DNA from: Methanobacteriota archaeon
Lineage (GTDB): Archaea > Thermoplasmatota > Poseidoniia > Poseidoniales > Poseidoniaceae
Length of the DNA: 13,523 nt
Direction: 5' to 3'
Assembly (NCBI GenBank): GCA_018662715.1
Contig: JABJFP010000040.1
Span: 1-13,523 of the forward strand
In this document: piece by piece, positions 6,400 through 13,523 of the stretch
How positions within the stretch are numbered: the stretch's first letter is position 1
Layout of the letters: every line of letters starts with the position of its first letter
Notes under the pieces: generated by a model
Database searches by the model: none
The model's input: the letters and a program-made list of their open reading frames with translations, nothing else
What the model was told of the DNA's origin: nothing
Made by a program: the position numbers and the translations under genes

Positions 6400-9300
6400 G
6401 TGGGAGATTATGCCATCACATCAGAGTTCATACCCCCGGGGCAAGGCGCTCCCGATTGGTTGTTTTCAGGCTTATCCGATTCCTTTGAGTCCAATATCAT
6501 GACCGTACATCCAACCGAACAACATCGTAAGGCTACTCTCGACATGCTTGGTCAACAAGGCATGGTTGCCCAACCCCAAGAACATGTTACAATGAATCAA
6601 CTTCTCAGGTTATTGCACGTAGATTTCCGCCTCCCTGTTCTGCTCGATGATGAAGCCTCATCGTTCATCGGGATTCACAGAATGTGTACAGATGCAGGTG
6701 AGAAGTACAAGTTTCCACTCCTTCACAGCGGCGAGCATGGCCCTTGGGGCATGAAGAAGACACAACGACTGGAAAGCCTTCATGCTCACTTGAGTTCGCT
6801 TCTTGACCCGTTCAGTTGGGAGAACAATCCTGGTCTTGAAACCTATGAAACCATCCTGCTTGCGTTTGAAAAGGAACACGGAGGTACGCTTCCAGTCTTG
6901 CTCCCAAAACACGTTTTACAAGCGCTTGATTCCGCCAAGACCGCTCCGTTTCATTTCTCCCACATTGATGGCATTATTATTCTCGACCATGCGCCAGACT
7001 TCACAGAGATGGAGCGGGCGATTCTGTGCTCTCTTTCTCGATTTACTCCTGTCCATCAGCTACTGAATCCTGGGTCATTTCGTCTCGGTTACCATGGTGC
7101 GTTCCTGGTTGATGAGTACCCTTGTACCCAAGAGACACTTCCTTCCTGGGTGCCTCCTCACGAGGTATGGGGCGGGGTCGCAGACTCTTGGAAATCTAGC
7201 ATTGGGTTATCTAAAGACACTCAATTCACCAGAGTGGCGGTTGACGAAAGGGACCATATTGTAAATTCCACCATAGAATTGGTCAAGCACTTCCGTAGTT
7301 CATCTCAAGGTAGCATACTGATCGTTGATGGCTCGGCCAGAGACCGGCAGCATATTTGGGCACAATCGCTTGGCTCTCTTGGTATTCAATGGAATTCAAG
7401 TACCGAACTGTTGGAAGACCAACCCCTATTCCATGCTCTTCTCCAAGCATCTCGTTTGTCACAAGGCATGAGTGCATGGGGGATGAACGCGCTCCACTCC
7501 GTAATGGACTCCACCTCACTTCCGCTCAAAGAGGATATGTTCCCAGAACTTGTTCATCCAGCACAGGAAGAATGGCGACCTCGACCTCATCGAGAAGCCC
7601 TCCAAAGTATTGCCCAACAATTCCACGTCCTTGGTGGTCCAGGTGCGATTTCAAGATGGGTAGGGGCTCTTTCTCGTGCTAAACCTTCTGCCACAGATCG
7701 CAATCCAGAGCAACGAAGCCAGGACCTTGAGGAAACTCAATGGTGGCTATCATGTATGTTGCATGCTTGGAAGCCCTTGCTCATGGGCGAAGACATGCAT
7801 ATGTTACGATACGATGTTGAGGGGTGCAGTTCAGGAGAATTTCTTCCTCTTCCAGTATCGCCTAAAAACGGCCCTGGATGGATGGCACAATTTGTAAAAT
7901 GGTTGGATTTTGAGGCTCTAGAACAGAGACAAGCCCCTTACAATCGTAGTCTAGGCACCTTCCATGCCATTTTAGAATCCATTCAAAAGGTTCAATCTTC
8001 AATGGCCCAATCAGGGCGTCATGTCCCGGTTGATGGAACTGAATTTATCGACCTTCTGACCTATATCGGCCAGGTCACCTCTCTTTCCCAAACCAAGATG
8101 AAAACCTCTGGAATTGAAGTACTCACGCCCAAGGAAGCATTGGGTCTCGAAGCCGATTTGATTATTTTTGCAGGCCTTGATGTGGATGCTTGGCCCATGA
8201 AAACCTCAGTTATACCTTGGTTGGATGCGAAAGCCCAACTTGAACTAGGAATGTTTCAAACAGATTTACTCATTCGCCAAGGCCGTCACCATCTACGCCA
8301 TCTCCTCAATGCGGCTCCGTGCATCGTTATGTTTGATTCCAGCCCCGAAGATGGAGGGGGTCCAAGTGCCCCTTATGCAGAATGGTTGTCTGATGTACGA
8401 CGCTCAGGTGAATGGGATAGCATGCGTGCTCCCCCCAGATTCTTGCCTGAAGATACCTATCAAGGAACATCAGGCTCAAGAAATTGGGAGTGGAAATCAC
8501 GCGAACTCGGGCAGGGAAGTTGGTTAACGCCCGTATCATCATGGGCTGCAGAAGAAGCAGGAAAAACACGCCTAATTCGCAACGGGTACCTTCCGCGAGA
8601 TGCCCGGCAACAACTCGGGATGGACCTCAAACAATCCATTCAACCTCGCGAGCAACTCATTCATCGACCAACACTAACTCATGCATTTGAAGGAGCTATT
8701 CAACATGACCGAAAACAGAGGCAACCTTCGTTGCGAGGACTCACTGAAGGCGCGACGCTTTCTTGGGATCATCGTTTCCACCTTCTCGGAGTAGATGCGT
8801 TGAGGTTACGCCCAGAGCACGCCTCAGCCAAAGCCCCTGGAGTCAGCGCAACACAGTGGCCACACCTTGGCCACAAAGATGCCAAGGTTGTCTCGCTTAG
8901 TGTTGACCCTCGTCCTCTCCCTGCTTACGCCCCAACGGGTATTTCCCTCAACAATCGCTTTGGCAGTATTGATGCTTCGCTGACTCGGAAGGTTTGGTCA
9001 CCAAGTCGGCTTGAGAAGTGGCTTCATTGCCCAAGAAGTGCATGGATGAATCAGTTTTTGAACGCTAAAAACGAAGAAGAAGGCGTTTCCGAGGACGTTG
9101 ATTTGAGAATTCGTGGAATCCTTGCTCACGAGGTTGAAGGGGCCCTCCTTTCAGGCCACGGCATCAATGTGAGCGGCGCGGACCTTGAGCGGATAGAACC
9201 CCTTCACCTCGGACCGATGGGAGATATAAGTGCAGGTTGGAACGTGATTCTTGAGCACCTCAACGAGCATGCACAATGGATGGGCAGGTACAACGCAGTT

Positions 9301-10134
9301 TCTGTTCACAGAACTCGCGACCTCATCGATGCCACTCCAGCAGAATGGAACGATTACCAAGAAACCGGGGAACAGATTCCTCCTGGGGGCCGTCTTTTCA
9401 GAATGTATCAATCCGATTTGACCCTTGAACATTCAGCACCAGTTGCCTGTGAATGGAAGACCCTTTCCGAAGGAACAAGCATCAATTTGGAAACAATTGA
9501 CGAAGATGGTGAAGCGACCTCATTCGAGATGTTTGGATACGCAGACCGTGTTGACGTGGTCGTGTTGGATAAAGCCCAACGTGAGGCACTAACCAACCTA
9601 GGAATTTTAGACGAATCAAGTGAACATACGACGCCAGCACCTCTTGACGGTTCACCTTACGCTGCCAAACGTCTGGTCATCGTAAGAGATTTGAAAACCG
9701 TTCGCGGCCCACAAGTCAAGCAAAGAGGGCTGCGTCATCTTCGCTGCTTGTTTGAAGAATTGCAACTTGCATTGTATGCTAGGGCGTGGGAGATCGCTCA
9801 CCCGGGAGACCGAGTTATCGGCGTCGGCGCAACAGAAATCGGTGAATTTACCGCACACTATGTTGAGTTGGATTCTGACATTGGCTCTGTGATGGATGAA
9901 TTGCATTTAGGTGAGCCAACCAGTTATTTGCCCCTTCACTTCCCTCCAATGAGCGGGGAAGGTGTCCATCGCTCTCCGTTTAGGACATGGATGTATGAGC
10001 GATTAAAGGCCGCTCAACGCGGTGTACAAGCAGCCCACGACGGGCAAGTCAATCCAACTCCAGGCACGCATTGCAACTACTGCGTTCTGCGCCAATCATG
10101 CTCGGTATCGTCGTTCTCAGGGGGGTCATTCTGA
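6400..10134 (+). CDS. addB: AddB-like helicase-fold/PD-(D/E)XK nuclease with Fe-S cluster
   Basis: Predicted subunit of an AddAB-type helicase-nuclease that processes double-strand DNA ends for recombination. The 1244 aa contain a degenerate UvrD-like body: MTVHPTEQHR (34-43), IDGIIILDHAPDF (189-201), GSILIVDG (304-311) and a motif-V-like block at 571-599 (GIEVLTPKEALGLEADLIIF...AWP). No Walker A (GxGKT) is visible, so it is probably not an active ATPase. The C-terminal nuclease begins SPSRLEKWLHCPRSAW (867-882) and has His910, GYADRVD with Asp1049/Asp1052, RDLKT with Asp1097 and Lys1099, and Gln1122-x3-Tyr1126. Cysteines 877, 1225, 1228 and 1234 (C...CxxCx5C) match the AddB 4Fe-4S staple spacing. 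The start is GTG, the only normal start after an in-frame TAG at 6337; ATG 6499 would remove conserved-looking N-terminal sequence. Its stop overlaps the AddA-like start. Confidence 0.88.
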   Translation: MGDYAITSEFIPPGQGAPDWLFSGLSDSFESNIMTVHPTEQHRKATLDMLGQQGMVAQPQEHVTMNQLLRLLHVDFRLPVLLDDEASSFIGIHRMCTDAGEKYKFPLLHSGEHGPWGMKKTQRLESLHAHLSSLLDPFSWENNPGLETYETILLAFEKEHGGTLPVLLPKHVLQALDSAKTAPFHFSHIDGIIILDHAPDFTEMERAILCSLSRFTPVHQLLNPGSFRLGYHGAFLVDEYPCTQETLPSWVPPHEVWGGVADSWKSSIGLSKDTQFTRVAVDERDHIVNSTIELVKHFRSSSQGSILIVDGSARDRQHIWAQSLGSLGIQWNSSTELLEDQPLFHALLQASRLSQGMSAWGMNALHSVMDSTSLPLKEDMFPELVHPAQEEWRPRPHREALQSIAQQFHVLGGPGAISRWVGALSRAKPSATDRNPEQRSQDLEETQWWLSCMLHAWKPLLMGEDMHMLRYDVEGCSSGEFLPLPVSPKNGPGWMAQFVKWLDFEALEQRQAPYNRSLGTFHAILESIQKVQSSMAQSGRHVPVDGTEFIDLLTYIGQVTSLSQTKMKTSGIEVLTPKEALGLEADLIIFAGLDVDAWPMKTSVIPWLDAKAQLELGMFQTDLLIRQGRHHLRHLLNAAPCIVMFDSSPEDGGGPSAPYAEWLSDVRRSGEWDSMRAPPRFLPEDTYQGTSGSRNWEWKSRELGQGSWLTPVSSWAAEEAGKTRLIRNGYLPRDARQQLGMDLKQSIQPREQLIHRPTLTHAFEGAIQHDRKQRQPSLRGLTEGATLSWDHRFHLLGVDALRLRPEHASAKAPGVSATQWPHLGHKDAKVVSLSVDPRPLPAYAPTGISLNNRFGSIDASLTRKVWSPSRLEKWLHCPRSAWMNQFLNAKNEEEGVSEDVDLRIRGILAHEVEGALLSGHGINVSGADLERIEPLHLGPMGDISAGWNVILEHLNEHAQWMGRYNAVSVHRTRDLIDATPAEWNDYQETGEQIPPGGRLFRMYQSDLTLEHSAPVACEWKTLSEGTSINLETIDEDGEATSFEMFGYADRVDVVVLDKAQREALTNLGILDESSEHTTPAPLDGSPYAAKRLVIVRDLKTVRGPQVKQRGLRHLRCLFEELQLALYARAWEIAHPGDRVIGVGATEIGEFTAHYVELDSDIGSVMDELHLGEPTSYLPLHFPPMSGEGVHRSPFRTWMYERLKAAQRGVQAAHDGQVNPTPGTHCNYCVLRQSCSVSSFSGGSF
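10120..10126 (+). promoter_or_regulatory. Ribosome binding site and TGATG coupling before the AddA-like gene
   Basis: GGGGGGT lies seven bases before the ATG at 10134, inside the last codons of the AddB-like gene. The AddB stop (TGA 10132-10134) and the AddA ATG (10134-10136) share one base as TGATG, so ribosomes that finish the first gene can restart on the second. This supports equal production of two subunits. Confidence 0.5.
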
Positions 10135-13100
10135 TGGTCAACTTCAACAACAGTCAGCGTCTTGGTCTTGATTTGGATAAGCATATTGCTTTGGACGCAG
10201 GAGCAGGCACAGGCAAGACGACCGTCATGGCTGAGCGATATGTTCAGCATTTGCTGGCCAACGACCAGCGTGCAACGCACATGACTCCTCCGGGGCCGCG
10301 CGTTCCACTTTCCGGACATGGTTCTTTACGGGCTCCGAAGAAAGAGCGAACAGAGATTGAAGATTGGAACGGGCTCTTACCATCCGAAGTTGTTGCCATC
10401 ACGTTCACCAGGAAAGCTGCGGCTGAACTCAAGGCAAGAATACGCCACCGTCTTGCTCAAAGTCGGGCTCAGCCCCCGAAGGAAGAAGACGTTGAAGGAA
10501 TATTTGATCCAAGACTTCGTGATGACGCCGATGTTGAAATGCTCCTTTCAAGCCTTGATGAGGCCCCCATCTCAACTATTGACGCCTTCCTTCATCGATT
10601 GGTACGGCCATACATTGACACCGTCACTCTCCATTCAGCAAGCGACCAAGTCCCCGAAGAGCGCGCACCACTCATGCTTCGTGATACGATGCATGCTGTT
10701 TGGCGAATACGGACAACGGACGACGCATCGGATGCTGGAGTACTCAGCCATCAACATGAATTCATTCAGTCTCGTAACAGATTGGTTACGCGATTAGGGG
10801 GGCAGGAGCCCGCAGAAGTGGTTCTCAATGGACTTCTCAACACCTCTCTCTTCGTTGAACAATCTCACCGCTCAATGATTCAACGCGCTCAAGATTTGGG
10901 ACTCTCTTGGAATGGCCGAGGCCCTGCTCCGGTTTCGCTTCTATTGGACATGGTCGCGCAGCCCATCGCCTCAGAACTCCCTGGTTTCATCAATAGATTT
11001 GCCCCACTCTTACGCAACTGGGTAAGTCTGTTCCTGCCCCATACAGGGCAATGCAGCGAACCGATTGAAGAAGAACATGACACCGTTCTCACTCGCTTCA
11101 ATCATCTTGCTCGTCTTGTCAGTACTCCAATTCCTGAACGGCCTGCGGACCAACTGGTGTGGATGTGGAAGGCTATGATTGGGATGGCTGGTTCATCTGC
11201 ATTAAGCAAAACCCCTCCCACATTTTTCCCCCGAAACAATCTCCCCTCAACGGACAAATGGCAGGGCGGGTTGCTTGCAAAAGGAAAGGTAAAGGGCATG
11301 AAAGGAACCGACAAGGACGCATTATTCGCTAATAGTGTATCCTTACAAGGCGACCTGAAACAAGAATTGCAGTCACCCCTTGGCATTTTAATCCGGCTCT
11401 TGGCTGAATCGGCTTTCCTACTCAACCCCGGTGACGGCTATGATGGAATGCCTTTGGACTCTCCTCTTCGTTTGGTCCCCCTTCCTCCTTCCATCGGACC
11501 GACCCCTGTTGACGGAGGAACCTATGTTTCGGCAGATTTGCAGATGGAAATCCTGAGCGACCTCATCACCGTTCACCGCGGATGCCACCAAATACTTGCT
11601 CGTAGAAAGTCACTGGAAGGAATGCATGATTTCGATGACATTCAACGCTTTGCCGCAGATCTTCTTCTCGCCCGCTGCCCAGATGTTTGCCGTCACCGTT
11701 ACCCTCCGGAGGTCATCGATGCATTGGACGGATTGGGCGATAATCCATGGAGTGACGAACACATCTCTCGGGCATTAACGTTGCTCAATGACCAATCCGA
11801 ACTTCAAGATGACCTCCACCGACGGTTTGCAGTTTTGGGAGAACTACGGCGGCAATTCCGGGCGTTCATCATTGATGAATACCAGGACACTAACCCTTCG
11901 CATTACCGATTACTCGCGAGGCTGTGGGGACGGAGATCGCGCCATGCTGATGACCCCCCGCGACCTAAAGGGTACTGGGACCCGACGGTTTGCATTGTCG
12001 GAGACATGAAACAAAGCATCTATCGGTTCAGACAAGCAGAGGTCTCAGTCATGCGACGAGCGGTTGCTGCCGTACGAGATTGCAATAGAATTGAAGCCGA
12101 TGAATCCAGTCTTCTTCATTTACGCAAAGATGGCGAAGGACGAGACCCGCGTCCGGTTGGCGCTGGAGGAGAAACTGGCTCGTACACCAATGAGCATGGG
12201 GCCGGGACTTCAGCCCCGCACAGCTATGTCTCTTATGCATGGGAAGATGGCGAGACCGCATCAACCATTACAGGTGAACGCCTTGAGCGAAGACAGGAAG
12301 GGCACATTGACCTCACCTCAAACCACCGAACCCGTCCTAATTTGATGGAATCTATGAACGATATCTTTGATGAGGTATTCTCACCACGTCATCACGCATT
12401 GCCCGGAGATTGGCATGCTGAAGCTCAGCGTTTACATCCCGCCAGAGTAACCGAAGAACAGGGCGTATTGGAGTGGCTTCTTCCCATTCAGGGGGCACTT
12501 CAACACGCCTCCTATGACCTAGATGTCCCGCTCAACACCTTTGAGAATCCAAATGCTTCCAACGTTCAACTCGAACATGAATTGCTTGCAACACGCCTTC
12601 ATTCGTTGCTCAACGGAGAAGGTTCCCGCGTTTGGAATTCAGTTGAAGCAGTATGGGAAGAGGTAGCAGAGACAGGACCTGAGGTCCGTCCTGAGGATGT
12701 TATGATTTTGATCAACTCCCGCAGACATCTCCCCGACCTGCTTGAACGACTGCGTGCGCGAGGCATTCCAGTCATGGCTGACCGGCAAGGATTGTTGCTT
12801 ATGCAACCCGTTGTTCAGCCATTGATGGCGGTGTTGGAACTTCTTGCACACCCATATTCCAGAAAAGCCGGTATTGAATTGGCTCGCTCCGCTGTTGTTG
12901 GAATGAATGAATCGCAAGTCCATGCTGCATTTTACCGGCTTGCTGATGAGCATACTGCATGGGACGCTCTTCTTGGACATGCACCGAACGATGCCATTGA
13001 AGCCCTTCTTCAGCACCTCCACCACCTCGCCTCTTTGGGGGCTATTTATGACGTGATGGATGCAGTACTCGACCATTCTGACCTTCTTGTTGCCTTTAGC

Positions 13101-13523
13101 GATGATTCCCAGCGTCAACATGCGGAGGCATGGCTTGGTATGATTCACAGCATCGGAAACGAAACCGGCCACTCAGTCACTGCAATTTACCGCCGTGTGA
13201 ACGAATTGATCGGTCTTGAAAAGAGAGGTCCGCAAGCCATCAGTAAGCCGACCAAAGCAGCAGTACAAATTATGACGATACACGGTGCAAAGGGCCTTCA
13301 AGCCCCCGTTGTAGCAGTATCAGGCATCTTTACAGCGGGCATGGCAGATGTCACGACTTCGGTTAAGGACAATGTATTGGTTACGCCTCAAGTTGTTGCT
13401 GGAAGAATCCAACCTTGGCATGCTCACGAGCGTCCTGTTGACGGACTTTGGGCATTTGCAAGTGAGATGAACACGGCTCAAGACAAGGCAGAATTGAGAA
13501 GGAAATTCTATGTTGCACTCACC
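10134..13523 (+). CDS. addA: AddA/RecB-type UvrD-family (SF1A) DNA helicase, 3' end cut by the window
   Basis: Motor subunit of the predicted AddAB-like complex: ATP-driven 3'-5' translocation and unwinding from DNA ends. The frame is open for 1130 codons to the window edge. Motifs in order: Walker A DAGAGTGKTT (21-30, Lys28), Ia ITFTRKAAAEL (89-99), Ib STIDAF (147-152), II IIDEYQDT (579-586), III VGDMKQSIYRF (622-632), IV SNHRTRP (729-735), V MTIHGAKGL (1047-1055) and VI ELRRKFYVALT (1120-1130), which is broken off at the edge. All ATPase residues look intact. Spacing is unusually long: about 430 residues between Ib and II, and a Gly/Glu-rich insertion between III and IV (about 655-720). Family members carry a C-terminal PD-(D/E)XK nuclease after motif VI; whether this one does is outside the window. 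The start is fixed by TGATG overlap with the AddB-like gene. Confidence 0.92.
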   Translation, partial: MVNFNNSQRLGLDLDKHIALDAGAGTGKTTVMAERYVQHLLANDQRATHMTPPGPRVPLSGHGSLRAPKKERTEIEDWNGLLPSEVVAITFTRKAAAELKARIRHRLAQSRAQPPKEEDVEGIFDPRLRDDADVEMLLSSLDEAPISTIDAFLHRLVRPYIDTVTLHSASDQVPEERAPLMLRDTMHAVWRIRTTDDASDAGVLSHQHEFIQSRNRLVTRLGGQEPAEVVLNGLLNTSLFVEQSHRSMIQRAQDLGLSWNGRGPAPVSLLLDMVAQPIASELPGFINRFAPLLRNWVSLFLPHTGQCSEPIEEEHDTVLTRFNHLARLVSTPIPERPADQLVWMWKAMIGMAGSSALSKTPPTFFPRNNLPSTDKWQGGLLAKGKVKGMKGTDKDALFANSVSLQGDLKQELQSPLGILIRLLAESAFLLNPGDGYDGMPLDSPLRLVPLPPSIGPTPVDGGTYVSADLQMEILSDLITVHRGCHQILARRKSLEGMHDFDDIQRFAADLLLARCPDVCRHRYPPEVIDALDGLGDNPWSDEHISRALTLLNDQSELQDDLHRRFAVLGELRRQFRAFIIDEYQDTNPSHYRLLARLWGRRSRHADDPPRPKGYWDPTVCIVGDMKQSIYRFRQAEVSVMRRAVAAVRDCNRIEADESSLLHLRKDGEGRDPRPVGAGGETGSYTNEHGAGTSAPHSYVSYAWEDGETASTITGERLERRQEGHIDLTSNHRTRPNLMESMNDIFDEVFSPRHHALPGDWHAEAQRLHPARVTEEQGVLEWLLPIQGALQHASYDLDVPLNTFENPNASNVQLEHELLATRLHSLLNGEGSRVWNSVEAVWEEVAETGPEVRPEDVMILINSRRHLPDLLERLRARGIPVMADRQGLLLMQPVVQPLMAVLELLAHPYSRKAGIELARSAVVGMNESQVHAAFYRLADEHTAWDALLGHAPNDAIEALLQHLHHLASLGAIYDVMDAVLDHSDLLVAFSDDSQRQHAEAWLGMIHSIGNETGHSVTAIYRRVNELIGLEKRGPQAISKPTKAAVQIMTIHGAKGLQAPVVAVSGIFTAGMADVTTSVKDNVLVTPQVVAGRIQPWHAHERPVDGLWAFASEMNTAQDKAELRRKFYVALT

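Noticed and set aside
8855..8895. GGCCAC direct repeat and CCTTGG/CCAAGG inverted repeat
   Set aside because: They lie within the coding linker of the AddB-like gene and are short; nothing suggests a function beyond the protein sequence.
10318..10797. 159-codon + frame overlapping the AddA-like gene
   Set aside because: The frame starting at 10134 carries helicase motifs Ia and Ib over exactly this stretch, so this is an out-of-frame shadow.
12639..13172. 177-codon minus-strand open frame near the right end
   Set aside because: It is antisense to the AddA-like gene between helicase motifs IV and V, where the + frame is clearly coding.

Overview
The window looks like a piece of an archaeal chromosome. 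It encodes a transcription factor B (TFIIB) homologue, a Pth2-type (archaeal/eukaryotic) peptidyl-tRNA hydrolase, archaeal TATA boxes and GGAGG/GGTGA-type ribosome binding sites. Balanced base composition, compact gene packing and a secreted, tail-anchored thioredoxin-like protein make a marine Thermoplasmatota lineage (Poseidoniia, Marine Group II) my best guess. That assignment is inference, because no rRNA or other taxonomic marker is present.

Layout. The first ~50 bases hold the 3' tail of an upstream gene. Next come pth2 (59-475) and a low-specificity threonine aldolase (517-1560), both on +. They are followed by a 790-residue + strand protein that I cannot assign (1599-3971). It converges on, and overlaps by 38 bp, a minus-strand secreted thioredoxin-like gene (3934-4860). 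That gene lies just downstream of a minus-strand TFB-like gene (4907-6058). A 341-bp divergent intergenic region (6059-6399) carries one TATA box for each direction, plus direct repeats around the + strand one.

Right half. From 6400 to the window edge there is one two-gene + strand operon. The first gene encodes a 1244-aa AddB-like protein: a degenerate helicase body without a Walker A site, followed by a PD-(D/E)XK nuclease with the C...CxxCx5C iron-sulphur 'staple'. Its stop overlaps the start of the second gene (TGATG at 10132-10136). The second gene is an AddA/RecB-type UvrD-family helicase with motifs I, Ia, Ib, II, III, IV, V and most of VI visible, and it is cut by the window end after 1130 codons. 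Together they should form an AddAB-like DNA end-resection helicase-nuclease. This is notable because archaea are usually described as resecting ends with HerA-NurA and Mre11-Rad50.

The most interesting material is this AddAB-like operon with its long leader and shared promoter region opposite a divergent TFB, and the unassigned 790-aa protein. I see no CRISPR array, insertion sequence, rRNA or tRNA.
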